Source of the DNA: an uncultured Lachnospiraceae bacterium
Lineage (GTDB): Bacteria; Bacillota; Clostridia; Lachnospirales; Lachnospiraceae
DNA length: 27,539 nucleotides
Reading direction: 5' to 3'
Assembly: GCA_910587105.1 (NCBI GenBank)
Contig: CAJUMB010000049.1
Location: 1 to 27,539, forward strand
Part shown: positions 6,700-14,965 of the stretch, one piece after another
How positions within the stretch are numbered: position 1 is the stretch's first letter
Layout: the number at the start of each line of letters is the position of its first letter
Notes under the pieces: generated by a model
What the model was told of the DNA's origin: nothing
Database searches by the model: none
The model's input: only the letters and a program-made list of their open reading frames with translations
Translations under genes and position numbers: made by a program

Positions 6700-9060
6700 A
6701 TGCCCAGTCACGGAGACCGATATTTCCGGCCAGAAAAAGCATGGAAGAAGCTGCGTGCAGCCCAGGACATTGGCCATATTGTGTACATTTACGGAGCCAC
6801 CGGGTTTGGAAAGACTGAGCTGGCCAGAAGATATCTGGAAAAAGAGTGCCAGGATTTTTGTTATGTTTCCTGTATAGAGGGCGGATTCGGTACATGGGAG
6901 CCCCACAGTCCCGTGGCAGTGGTGGATGATCTGCATTTTCTAAAGGAAAAGGCCCATAGGGAGAAAGTGTCTGCTCTAGCGGATAATCCGAAAGTCTGGC
7001 TGATTTTAATCAGCCGCAGTGTTCCGCCCTCCTGGCTGATGCCTCTGTATATTAAGAAAGGATTTATCCTTATCAGCGAGGAGGATCTCCGGCTGGATGA
7101 AACAGATGTGCAGGAATACCTGGCTGGATATGGTATTTCCCTGGAGGACAAAGATGCCGCACAGATCTGCCAAAACAATGTAGGTAATGCCTGCGCGATC
7201 CGTTATCTGGCCCGGATGCTGGCGGATGGCAGACCGTACACCCCAAAACTGATGGAAGAAAATGTCAGGGTATTCCGGGAGTATCTGGAACACGAGGTCT
7301 TGGCCCGGTGGGACCCCGCTCTTCTGGATTTTCTCATGAAAATCAGTGTAGTGGACACGTTTACCGTCCCCCTGGCGGAAATGATTACCGGAGACTGCCG
7401 CGCCGAAGAAATGATTGAGCGGGCCTGTGCTGCCGGGAATTTCCTTTTACGGAAAGGTGGGGTCTGCCAGCTCAGGCCCATTCTCAGGAAAACATTGGTG
7501 CTGCGGGCCCAGCGGCTGTTCAGCGGACGGATAAAAGAATACCAGTACAATGCAGGTCTGTATTATGAGATACATGGGCAGATCCCAGAAGCCCTGGCTA
7601 TGTATGGACAGTCCGGACACACTGACCGCATCCGGGAGCTTTTGGTTTTAAATGCCAGGCGAAATCCTGGAAACGGATGTTATTATGAACTGCGGCAGTA
7701 TTACCTGAGTCTGAGGGAAGAGGACATATATGACAGTACAGAACTGATGGCAGGCATGAGCATGCTGTATTCCCTGCTCATGCGCATAGAAGAAAGTGAA
7801 TACTGGTACAGCCAGCTGGAAAGCAGAGGGCGTGCCGCACAAAAAGCCCAGCGCCGGGAGATCTTCAGTTCTCTCGCCTATCTGGACATTGCCCTTCCCC
7901 ATCGGGGCAGCGGGGATCTTCTGGGGATTTTCAAACGCCTGCCCTCGCTCATCCGGGACCGTGGGATTTCCCTGCCGGAGTTTTCCGTCACCAGCAACAT
8001 GCCTTCACTGATGAACGGAGGAAAAGACTTCTGCGAATGGAGCAGACGGGACCGGGAGCTGGCTGCGGCTGTGGGAGGGCTGGTGGAGCACGCACTGGGA
8101 AGATTTGGAAAGGGTCTGGTTTCCACCGCCCTTGGAGAGAGCAGTTATGAAAAAGGGGAGGATGCCTATGAGGTGCTGACACTTCTGAGCCGGGGAAAAG
8201 TCCAGGCAGAGCGGGGCGGGATGCTGGAGATGGAGTTTGTCTGTGTGGGTCTTCAGGTACGGCTGGAGCTGTTTCACGGTAAGGAGGATATGGCAGCCCA
8301 TATCCTAAATTCCTTCGAAAAGAAAGTAGAAGAAGAAGGCGCTGTACAGCTTCTGCCCAATCTGCAGGCCCTGAGATGCCGGATGGCTCTGTACAGCGGC
8401 GACCGGAAGCTGACAGCAGAGTGGATGGAGAAAGCCCCTGACGAAGACCGGGAATTCTTTATTATGAACCGTTACCAGTATCTCACCAAAGTCCGATGTT
8501 ATCTCCAGTCCGGCGAATACTTAAGAGCCCACATGCTCCTGGAAAAACTTCTGGATTATGCCAGGGCATACAGCCGCACATATATCCAGATGGAAGCGGG
8601 CCTGTTGACAGCTGTTGTGAAATACCGGATGGACCGGGAGGACTGGTACAAAGATATGGATGCCCTGCTGCCCCAGCTTTGCCGGTACCGCTTTGTGAGA
8701 CTGGCCAGTGAGGAAGGAGCGGCAGTACTCCCTCTGCTGGAACGGGGGTGCAAGAAGTGGAGCCGTGGGGATGTCCTGGATAAAGATTGGTTCAAACAGC
8801 TGTTAGATGAGACCCGGAAAATGGCTCTGCGCTATCCTATGTATCTGAAAAATCAGGCCGCACAGGCACCTGATTTCAGCGAACACGCCCTGGCCGTCCT
8901 GCGGCTCCAGGGAAAAGGGCTGTCCGTCAGCGAGATTGCCAGGCAGCTGTCCCTGAGCGTGGAAACGGTGCGGTATCACAACAAACAGAATTACAGGAAA
9001 CTGGGGGTCTCCGGCAAGGCGGAAGCTGTGCTGGCGGCCAGGAACTTGAAATTGTTATGA
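6700..9060 (+). CDS. MalT-like ATP-dependent LuxR-family transcriptional regulator
   Basis: This 786-residue STAND-type regulator has a P-loop GATGFGKT near residues 32-39, a Walker B VAVVDD near 72-77 and a long middle of helical, TPR-like repeats. It ends in a LuxR helix-turn-helix (LSVSEIARQLSLSVETVRYH, about 735-786). Such proteins switch between ADP- and ATP-bound states on binding an inducer, then activate a nearby operon. I start at the ATG at 6700, directly behind AAAGGAGGGAG; an earlier in-frame ATG (6664) has no ribosome site. Its TGA overlaps an ATG at 9057, and the secreted PI-PLC gene begins within 20 bases, so the two are co-transcribed. The regulator probably controls that gene and itself. 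The inducer is unknown. Confidence 0.92.
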   Translation: MPSHGDRYFRPEKAWKKLRAAQDIGHIVYIYGATGFGKTELARRYLEKECQDFCYVSCIEGGFGTWEPHSPVAVVDDLHFLKEKAHREKVSALADNPKVWLILISRSVPPSWLMPLYIKKGFILISEEDLRLDETDVQEYLAGYGISLEDKDAAQICQNNVGNACAIRYLARMLADGRPYTPKLMEENVRVFREYLEHEVLARWDPALLDFLMKISVVDTFTVPLAEMITGDCRAEEMIERACAAGNFLLRKGGVCQLRPILRKTLVLRAQRLFSGRIKEYQYNAGLYYEIHGQIPEALAMYGQSGHTDRIRELLVLNARRNPGNGCYYELRQYYLSLREEDIYDSTELMAGMSMLYSLLMRIEESEYWYSQLESRGRAAQKAQRREIFSSLAYLDIALPHRGSGDLLGIFKRLPSLIRDRGISLPEFSVTSNMPSLMNGGKDFCEWSRRDRELAAAVGGLVEHALGRFGKGLVSTALGESSYEKGEDAYEVLTLLSRGKVQAERGGMLEMEFVCVGLQVRLELFHGKEDMAAHILNSFEKKVEEEGAVQLLPNLQALRCRMALYSGDRKLTAEWMEKAPDEDREFFIMNRYQYLTKVRCYLQSGEYLRAHMLLEKLLDYARAYSRTYIQMEAGLLTAVVKYRMDREDWYKDMDALLPQLCRYRFVRLASEEGAAVLPLLERGCKKWSRGDVLDKDWFKQLLDETRKMALRYPMYLKNQAAQAPDFSEHALAVLRLQGKGLSVSEIARQLSLSVETVRYHNKQNYRKLGVSGKAEAVLAARNLKLL

Positions 9061-9077
9061 ACAGGAAAGGGGAAAAT

Positions 9078-12000
9078 ATGAAGGGATTTTGGAAAGAAAA
9101 AAGCCGGCAGATACTGGCGGCGGTGCTGACGGCGGTTATGCTGGCCGGAACATGGGGAACGTGCGCAGGGGCGGCTGTGCTGGAGGACGGATATCCGGAA
9201 CAGGAAGTCCTGCAGGAAGAAGCTGCGGAAATCAAGGCTGATACCGATGGGCCGGATACAGAACCCTCCGGGGAAACTCTGGAAAACGAAAGGAACGAAC
9301 CCGAATCAGAACTTCCCGGAGAAATACCCGCTGAGAGCCAGGAAGAAGATCCGGAAGCGCTGCCAAAAGGAGCAGAAGGAACAGAGGAAAACCCATCGGA
9401 AACTCCATCTGGGGAAATACCGGAAGAACCATCGGTATCAGTTGAAAATGCCCAGCCCGAAGAAAACGGGGAAACGCCTTCCGATAACAATACCGAGATC
9501 ATCGGCGGGCCGGAGTTAATGGCAGGGACGCTGGCATCTTCCCGGCTGGACACCACCCAATACCTGATGATCTACCCGGCGGCCAATAAGAAATACCGCT
9601 GGAATACCAACGGCACTGGGAAAAATGCCTGCGTCCATCTGGACGAAAACAACGGCCGTAACTGCACCATGAATGTTCATCTGGAGAAATCAGACGGGGG
9701 TGTGTATTACTACAGCATTAAGTACAGCAGCTCAGACTATTACATAGACTCAGAGTACGACGACGGCAAGACCGGACGGGTACTGCACAACGGGAAAAAG
9801 AGCAGAGATCAGGACAATCAGCTGTTCCGGTTTGTGCCGGTAAAGGATTCCAGGGGGAATGTAAAGAAAAACACTTATTACATTCTGTCTAAAAAAGGGG
9901 ATAATGAAAAGAAAGAGCTGTACATCGGCCTGGACAAAGACCAGGGCATCGAACTGAAGCGCAAAGTGGCCACGTCCTCCAAGCCTATGGAATGGGTGGT
10001 GGAAAATGCCACAGTGGATGTTCCCGCCGGGGCAGAGAAGCTGCCTGAAAACTATACAGCTCCCAAAACACTCTGCATGATCTACCCAAAAGGTTATAAA
10101 CGGAATGTAAATGTCAGAGGCGATTCCAAGAAAAACGGGTCCGATCTTCAGCTCTGGCTGCACGGAACCAGCTCAAAGTTCAGCTGTGAATGGGATGAGA
10201 CTTACCATGCGTACAGACTGGGGTGCATGACCATCTCAGAGGACAGCCTGGGAACATTCTGGGAAGTAGACGGCCGAAGATATGACGAGGGCACGGCCAT
10301 CCACAGCTGGGACAAAGTCAGTGACAGCCTGAGCCAGCTCTGGAGATTCGTAGCCCGGGGAAATGGGGTCTACCAGATTCAGAACGCATATACCGGAAAA
10401 TATGCGGCGTTAAAAGAGGCAAAAGACGCCGACGGTGTGAAACTGGTAATCAGCAGCACGCCCATGGACTGGCAGGTAGAGGTGATCAACGTGGCCAGAC
10501 AAAATGCGGAATCTGTTCAGTGGATGTCCAAGCTGTCGGATGATGTGCTGTTGTCAGATATCAACATCCCGGCTACCCACGACACTGGTACTGCCTGTAC
10601 CACAGCATTCGGCCTGAATTTCAGTGATTCGGAGAGTATCTCCATATCCAAATGCCAGCAGCTTTTCGTAGAAGAACAGTTCATCGCAGGGGTACGCGCC
10701 TTAGACCTGCGGATTTATGAGGGAGACAATAATGATAATCCGGATATCATACATGGGGGCCAGTATGCCCAGTGCCGCAAGCAGGATGGCAGCCACCTGG
10801 GTCTCCAGGATGTACTCCAGAAGGCAAAAGATTTCCTTGAGGCAAATCCTAGTGAGACAATAATCATCAAGACAGGCGCCCAGGGAATCAAAGGCAGTGT
10901 GGAAAATGTGGCCAAAGCCCTGGACCACAATATCCAAAGCGGCCGTTATCCCATTTACAAACCTGAGACCGCCTCTGTCCCCAGGCTGGGAGAAGTCAGG
11001 GGAAAAATCGTGCTCATGCGGGCGTTTTCCTTCGGCAGCTATCGGCCTGCCAGCAAGGAGACTTATTTTGGACTGGATCTGAACAGCGGCTGGGGCGGGG
11101 ATTATGATAAGATTCCCGGAGCCCGCCAGATCTATGATTCTAACGGCTGCCGGGTATGGGTGCAGGATGCGTACACCGTCAATGTGACAGACAAACGCAG
11201 CCATGTAGAAAAAACAATCGATCAGGCCAACGGAGGGGAGATTCCCGCCGGAGCCTATATCTGGAATTTTACAAGCTGTACCAATCCTCCGGTCATCATC
11301 AATGGAGCCAGGGACATGGCATCATGGTTTTTAAGCCGTAATGCCCGTGCCTACCGGGACGGGAAAAAGCTGGGAATCGTCCTGATGGATTATATGGACG
11401 CCAATATGGCCCGGGCCATCTACAGCAATCCGCCGGTGGAGACAGTGACATTCCCCACACAGGTTTCCATGACTTATGGACAGTCCTTGTCCCAGGCATC
11501 AGCGTCCGGGGGAAGCGCACCGGGAAGTTTTTCGTTTAAAAATCCGGAAACCGTGCCTTCCAAGACCGGAACCTATGTATTCACCATGGTTTACACCCCT
11601 CTGGACCCGGATGATTTGGGCATGGAGCAGGATGTCACCGTCACGGTTGGAAAGGCCGCCCAGAGGTTAAAGAATTCCTTCGCCTCCCTGGAACGGAAAA
11701 CCGGAGGAAAAGCAGTCACCGCGAAGATCTCCGGGGCAAAGACAAAACTGACATTTACCTCATCAGACCCGAATACAGCCCGGGTGGATAAAAATGGCCG
11801 AATCCGTTTCATAAGCGTTGGAAAAGCGGTAATCACTGTCCGCGCGGCGGAGAATGAAAATTATCTGGCAGCGTCAAAACAGTTTACTGTGACTGTGATT
11901 CCCAAAACAACAGGCATCCGGAATCTGACATCTTCCGGAAAAGGGAACATCCTGTTTAAAATCAGAAATGCTTCAAAAACATACACCGGATATGAAATCC

Positions 12001-12188
12001 AGTATCGGGTCAACAAAAGCAAAAAGGTCCACACCACAAAAGTGAAACGGGGTTCCCTCAAAAAGTCCGCCCTTAACAAATTCAAATCAGGGGATGTGAT
12101 CCGGCTGAGGGTCAGGGCTTATCAGACGGTTGGCAAAACGACATATTATGGGCGTTATGGGGTGTATAGGACTGTGAGAGTAAAATAG
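9078..12188 (+). CDS. Secreted multidomain PI-PLC-like phosphodiesterase
   Basis: This 1036-residue protein opens with a signal peptide (basic start, hydrophobic 11-25, AGA cleavage near 30). A Glu/Pro/Ser-rich linker covers about 40-140. Two related beta-rich, ricin-like segments begin near 157 and 330 (each with MIYP). A PI-PLC X-type catalytic domain spans about 480-780: SDINIPATHDTGT places His501-Asp502, GVRALDLR gives Arg545 and IIHGG gives His559, matching the paired histidines and arginine of bacterial phosphatidylinositol phospholipase C. An MBG-like repeat (about 785-855), a bacterial Ig-like domain and a C-terminal Fn3-like domain rich in Lys follow. There is no LPXTG, so it is probably released or held by the basic C-terminal region. 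I start at 9078 behind GGGG, though 9057 (ATGA overlap) is possible. Substrate could be PI, glycosyl-PI or another phosphodiester; this is inferred. Confidence 0.88.
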   Translation: MKGFWKEKSRQILAAVLTAVMLAGTWGTCAGAAVLEDGYPEQEVLQEEAAEIKADTDGPDTEPSGETLENERNEPESELPGEIPAESQEEDPEALPKGAEGTEENPSETPSGEIPEEPSVSVENAQPEENGETPSDNNTEIIGGPELMAGTLASSRLDTTQYLMIYPAANKKYRWNTNGTGKNACVHLDENNGRNCTMNVHLEKSDGGVYYYSIKYSSSDYYIDSEYDDGKTGRVLHNGKKSRDQDNQLFRFVPVKDSRGNVKKNTYYILSKKGDNEKKELYIGLDKDQGIELKRKVATSSKPMEWVVENATVDVPAGAEKLPENYTAPKTLCMIYPKGYKRNVNVRGDSKKNGSDLQLWLHGTSSKFSCEWDETYHAYRLGCMTISEDSLGTFWEVDGRRYDEGTAIHSWDKVSDSLSQLWRFVARGNGVYQIQNAYTGKYAALKEAKDADGVKLVISSTPMDWQVEVINVARQNAESVQWMSKLSDDVLLSDINIPATHDTGTACTTAFGLNFSDSESISISKCQQLFVEEQFIAGVRALDLRIYEGDNNDNPDIIHGGQYAQCRKQDGSHLGLQDVLQKAKDFLEANPSETIIIKTGAQGIKGSVENVAKALDHNIQSGRYPIYKPETASVPRLGEVRGKIVLMRAFSFGSYRPASKETYFGLDLNSGWGGDYDKIPGARQIYDSNGCRVWVQDAYTVNVTDKRSHVEKTIDQANGGEIPAGAYIWNFTSCTNPPVIINGARDMASWFLSRNARAYRDGKKLGIVLMDYMDANMARAIYSNPPVETVTFPTQVSMTYGQSLSQASASGGSAPGSFSFKNPETVPSKTGTYVFTMVYTPLDPDDLGMEQDVTVTVGKAAQRLKNSFASLERKTGGKAVTAKISGAKTKLTFTSSDPNTARVDKNGRIRFISVGKAVITVRAAENENYLAASKQFTVTVIPKTTGIRNLTSSGKGNILFKIRNASKTYTGYEIQYRVNKSKKVHTTKVKRGSLKKSALNKFKSGDVIRLRVRAYQTVGKTTYYGRYGVYRTVRVK

Positions 12189-12195
12189 GAAGCGA

Positions 12196-12228
12196 AAAAA
12201 GGCAGGATGTAATTCCTGCCTTTTTATT
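12196..12228 (+). terminator. Intrinsic terminator after the PI-PLC gene
   Basis: AAAAAAGGCAGGA and TCCTGCCTTTTTA form a hairpin with a six-base loop and a T-run, eight bases after the stop of the secreted protein gene. The flanking A- and T-runs make it potentially bidirectional. Confidence 0.9.
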
Positions 12229-12295
12229 TTATCTGTTGTCTTGTCTATCTGTCGCTGCGATAACGATATTTAATGCAGCCGGGTTGTTATCCGAA

Positions 12296-12339
12296 ATACA
12301 CAACTCCATATTGATATTTTGCGTTATGTTGTGTATAAT
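12296..12339 (+). promoter_or_regulatory. Promoter and 9-bp inverted-repeat operator of the DUF3990 operon
   Basis: TTGATA (12311-12316) and TATAAT (12334-12339) are separated by exactly 17 bases, a strong sigma-A promoter. A perfect inverted repeat, ATACACAAC (12296-12304) and GTTGTGTAT (12328-12336), has centres 32 bases apart, about three helical turns. One arm lies just upstream of the -35 and the other overlaps the -10. That geometry suits an autorepressor. A second, weaker pair GATAAC (12259-12264) / GTTATC (12286-12291) lies upstream. Transcription would start about ten bases before the first start codon. Confidence 0.7.
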
Positions 12340-12356
12340 AAAATTGGGTGAGAAGA

Positions 12357-12659
12357 ATGAACCTGATTATTAACACAATGCTGCAAGAAAAACAGCGCAT
12401 CGACTATATGCTGGAAAAGTATCAGGCGTTGCTTGCCGGTCTGCCGAAAGGAACGATTTCTGAAAAAACAGTCAATAGGAATATCTATTATTACCTGAAG
12501 TATCGTGACGGAAAGAAGGTCGTTTCCAAATACATCAGCAAAAAGGACATTGAAGCTCTGCGACAGCAGATTGAAAAACGCCGCCATGTGGAAGCAATGA
12601 TTAAATCTCTGCAAGAAGAACAGCGGCTGGCTGCAAGGGTATTGGAGGGTACCATATGA
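12357..12659 (+). CDS. Small DUF6788-like protein, first gene of the DUF3990 operon
   Basis: This 100-residue, lysine/arginine-rich, mostly helical protein resembles the DUF6788 group, in which a YYYLKYRDGKKVVSKYISKK-type strand pair is followed by a long charged helix. I start at ATG 12357 with GGTGAG upstream; an alternative GTG is at 12348. It is the first gene of the operon and overlaps the DUF3990 gene by the four bases ATGA. The basic character and position would suit a DNA-binding autoregulator or antitoxin acting on the inverted repeat, but no helix-turn-helix is obvious. Function is inferred from context only. Confidence 0.7.
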   Translation: MNLIINTMLQEKQRIDYMLEKYQALLAGLPKGTISEKTVNRNIYYYLKYRDGKKVVSKYISKKDIEALRQQIEKRRHVEAMIKSLQEEQRLAARVLEGTI

Positions 12660-13147
12660 TCTTATATCATGGAAGTAATGTGGTTGTTCCCAAGCCTCGA
12701 CTACTCAAGCAGAACCGGTTTCTGGATTTTGGCTTTGGATTTTATACAACGAGCAACAAAATGCAAGCAGCTGCCTTTGCTGATAAAGTATATAAACGCC
12801 GCCGGGAAGGCGGAAAAGTCGTCAGTATTTATGAGCTGAACGAGCAGACTGCCTTTACAGAATGCTCTTTACTGCGTTTTGATGCTCCGAACGAAGCATG
12901 GCTTGATTTTGTTTCTGAAAACAGATCAGGTAACTATAAGGGAAAAGAATATGATCTTGTTTACGGCCCTGTTGCCAACGATGATGTTTATACGACCTTT
13001 ACCCTCTATAGTGTCGGTGCATTGACAAAAGAGCAGACCTTAGAGGCACTGAAAATCAAGAAGCTGTATAACCAGTTAGTATTAACATCGGAAAAGGCGT
13101 TAGGCTATCTGAAATTTGTTGGCACCGTGCCAGAAGGAGACTTGTAA
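12656..13147 (+). CDS. DUF3990 protein, predicted ADP-ribosyltransferase-fold toxin
   Basis: This 163-residue protein starts MILYHGSN, with His5 of the H-Y-[E/Q] class of ADP-ribosyltransferases, and has FGFGFYTTSN around Tyr30, the second NAD-contact motif. The third catalytic position is uncertain; the family-typical place is the NQLVLTSEKAL stretch near residue 140. DUF3990 proteins belong to the ART clan and are usually found beside DUF3791, so a NAD-dependent toxin is the reasonable reading; the target is unknown. It overlaps the preceding gene by ATGA and the next by TAATG, so all four products are probably translationally coupled. Confidence 0.8.
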   Translation: MILYHGSNVVVPKPRLLKQNRFLDFGFGFYTTSNKMQAAAFADKVYKRRREGGKVVSIYELNEQTAFTECSLLRFDAPNEAWLDFVSENRSGNYKGKEYDLVYGPVANDDVYTTFTLYSVGALTKEQTLEALKIKKLYNQLVLTSEKALGYLKFVGTVPEGDL

Positions 13148-13386
13148 TGGAAAAGAAGAAATTTGAAGCTGTGCTCATGCTTCTTGTACCGCAGGTAATC
13201 CATCTGATTGTCGAAAACTACCCTTATGATGAAGTGACCGCTTCTAAGGAGTTCTACAGCTCCAAAGTCTATTCCTTTCTGGAACAGGAGGACACGAAGT
13301 TATGGCATTTGAGCGCGTTGACACTGTTCAATATGTTTGATGAAGAAAAGCAGACGGATACGTTCACCTTCCCGGAGGAGGCTTAA
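13147..13386 (+). CDS. Conserved small acidic protein of the DUF3990 operon
   Basis: This 79-residue acidic helical protein (MEKKKFEAVLMLLVPQVIHL onward, LWHLSALTLFNMFDEE near the C-terminus) has no catalytic motif. Its start overlaps the DUF3990 stop by one base (TAATG). I know of similar unnamed proteins between DUF3990 and DUF3791 genes in Clostridia, which supports a conserved role in the complex, possibly as part of the antitoxin. No signal peptide or membrane segment is seen. Function is otherwise unknown. Confidence 0.75.
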   Translation: MEKKKFEAVLMLLVPQVIHLIVENYPYDEVTASKEFYSSKVYSFLEQEDTKLWHLSALTLFNMFDEEKQTDTFTFPEEA

Positions 13387-13388
13387 TC

Positions 13389-13601
13389 ATGAGTAAAGAA
13401 GGCAATTTCTTAGTTTATTGCACCGAACAATATAAATCCGCAAAAGGACTGACCGGTCTCCAAGTATCCGAACTGTTCAGTAAATACAGAGTGTGGGATT
13501 ATATCTATTCCTGCTTTGAAGCTCTGCATACGACTGGTGAAAACTATATTATTGAGGATATCGATTTGTATATCGAGGCCAGGCAAGCAACGATGGTATA
13601 A
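13389..13601 (+). CDS. DUF3791 protein, likely antitoxin partner of DUF3990
   Basis: This 70-residue protein matches DUF3791: FLVYCTEQYKSAKGLTG, a SELFSKYRVWDYIY core and the family ending LHTTGENYIIEDIDLYIEAR. It begins two bases after the previous stop, with GGAGGAGG as ribosome site. DUF3791 and DUF3990 genes are habitual neighbours; binding and neutralising the ADP-ribosyltransferase is the likely but unproven role. It is the last gene of the operon. No terminator with a T-run is visible after it. Confidence 0.8.
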   Translation: MSKEGNFLVYCTEQYKSAKGLTGLQVSELFSKYRVWDYIYSCFEALHTTGENYIIEDIDLYIEARQATMV

Positions 13602-13754
13602 TTTTCGGTAACAACACGTTTCAGGTCCGCGCGAAAGCCGGGCCATTGGGGATGACAGTTACCACGGTAAAAAAAGGGATCTGCAGCCACCTAAAAAGAA
13701 TAATAGATTCTATATTCATCCGCAAAACATAAAACCGTCCCACTCCCAAAACAC

Positions 13755-13783
13755 TTGAAAAAAATCACCGCCTCCTTTACAAT
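13755..13783 (+). promoter_or_regulatory. Sigma-A promoter for the DUF2148-Uma2 operon
   Basis: TTGAAA (13755-13760) and TACAAT (13778-13783) have a 17-base spacer, 51 bases before the DUF2148 start. The remaining sequence between 13602 and 13754 shows only a short TTACC/GGTAA palindrome near 13662-13673 and no gene. Confidence 0.75.
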
Positions 13784-13833
13784 AAAATGAGAGCTTTTCA
13801 AATATTTTAATTTTAATAGAGGAGTGATTGCAA

Positions 13834-14364
13834 ATGATGATTCATTCAAATCAGGCAGAGAACACTTCCATTCTGGCCGCGGCCCAGGCCATGTGTCTGG
13901 CGGCAAGAACCGCGCCTAAAGCAAAAGGTATGGATTGTATCTGCACTGCCATTTTAACCGGCGAAGAAAAAGAGGCCCTCGCAAAAGAAATGGACCTCAT
14001 TGCCCAGGAACAAAACATGGCCTTCTTCCAACGTGACGCCCAAAATGTCCGGGCAGCCAGTGCCATCGTACTGATTGGAAGTGTGAATAAAGTGCGGGGG
14101 TTAAATACAACCTGCCAGTTCTGCGGTTTCCAGGACTGCGGCACATGCACCGCACAGGGAGGACGGTGCGCGTACACTGCCATGGATCTGGGAATTGCCA
14201 TTGGTTCTGCGGTAAGCACCGCCGCCGACCGCCGGGCAGATAACAGGGTTTTGTTTTCCGCCGGACGGGCGGCAATGAATCTGAAACTATTAGGGGAAGA
14301 AGTCTGTCAGGCTGTGGGCATACCTTTGAGTGCCTCTGGCAAATCTCCATTCTTTGACAGATAA
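13834..14364 (+). CDS. DUF2148 ferredoxin-domain protein
   Basis: This 176-residue protein is of the COG4739/DUF2148 type. The central motif CQFCGFQDCGTC (about residues 94-105) and a nearby Cys provide iron-sulphur ligands, and the C-terminal AMDLGIAIGSAVSTAADRRAD stretch is characteristic of the family. It is cytoplasmic, with no signal peptide. These proteins are widespread in anaerobes and presumed to take part in redox chemistry, but no reaction is established. I start at ATG 13834 behind GGAG; a TTG two codons earlier is less likely. It shares a transcript with the Uma2 gene 17 bases downstream. Confidence 0.9.
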   Translation: MMIHSNQAENTSILAAAQAMCLAARTAPKAKGMDCICTAILTGEEKEALAKEMDLIAQEQNMAFFQRDAQNVRAASAIVLIGSVNKVRGLNTTCQFCGFQDCGTCTAQGGRCAYTAMDLGIAIGSAVSTAADRRADNRVLFSAGRAAMNLKLLGEEVCQAVGIPLSASGKSPFFDR

Positions 14365-14381
14365 GGAGTGATTCTATAGCA

Positions 14382-14918
14382 TTGCCGCAAAAACAATTTT
14401 ATACATCAGAAGATTACTGGAACCTTCCAGAAGGCCAGCGCGCAGAGTTGATCGATGGAAAGCTGTACGCCATGGCGCCGCCCAGTCCCTTCCATCAGGA
14501 ATTAGTTATGGAGATTTCCGCTGTCATCCACAGCCATATTAAGTCAAAAGATGGTAATTGTAAAGTTTACCCTTCGCCGTTTGCGGTTAATCTGAATGCA
14601 GATGATAAGATCTGGGTAGAACCGGATATTTCCATCATTTGTGATACAAGCAGGATTGACAGCCAAGGATGCAAGGGCGCCCCTGACTGGATTATCGAGG
14701 TGGTTTCCCCCAGCAGCACCCGGATGGCTTATTTCGTGAAACTATTCAAATACCGCACCGCTGGTGTTCGGGAATACTGGATTGTCAACCCAATGAAAAA
14801 AGCTGTTCAAACTTATGTTTTTGAAGGTGAAGAGGATTCGAATCTATTCTCTTTTGATGAGAAAATCCCCGTCCATATATTTGACGGTCTGTCCATACAG
14901 ATTTCGGATCTCGTATAA
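14382..14918 (+). CDS. Uma2-family (DUF820) putative PD-(D/E)XK endonuclease
   Basis: This 178-residue protein is a clear Uma2/DUF820 member: AELIDGKLYAMAPPSPFHQ, WVEPDISIIC (catalytic Asp), DWIIEVVSPSS (catalytic Glu) and GVREYWIVNP. In most relatives the segment after SPSS contains Asp-Tyr, as in a MDY..K pattern; here it reads MAYFVKLFKYR, so that Asp is Ala. The start is TTG at 14382, 13 bases after the GGAG, a weak initiation site. The physiological role of the family is unknown despite its nuclease fold. The substitution and weak start together hint at reduced activity. Confidence 0.88.
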   Translation: MPQKQFYTSEDYWNLPEGQRAELIDGKLYAMAPPSPFHQELVMEISAVIHSHIKSKDGNCKVYPSPFAVNLNADDKIWVEPDISIICDTSRIDSQGCKGAPDWIIEVVSPSSTRMAYFVKLFKYRTAGVREYWIVNPMKKAVQTYVFEGEEDSNLFSFDEKIPVHIFDGLSIQISDLV

Positions 14919-14965
14919 CTCAATTATTTCACTGGCATACTGGAGCGTCTAAAAAATGGTTTATG

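Noticed and set aside
10701..11204. Long antisense frame within the PI-PLC gene
   Set aside because: Shadow of the coding frame, low-complexity hydrophobic translation with no start signal.
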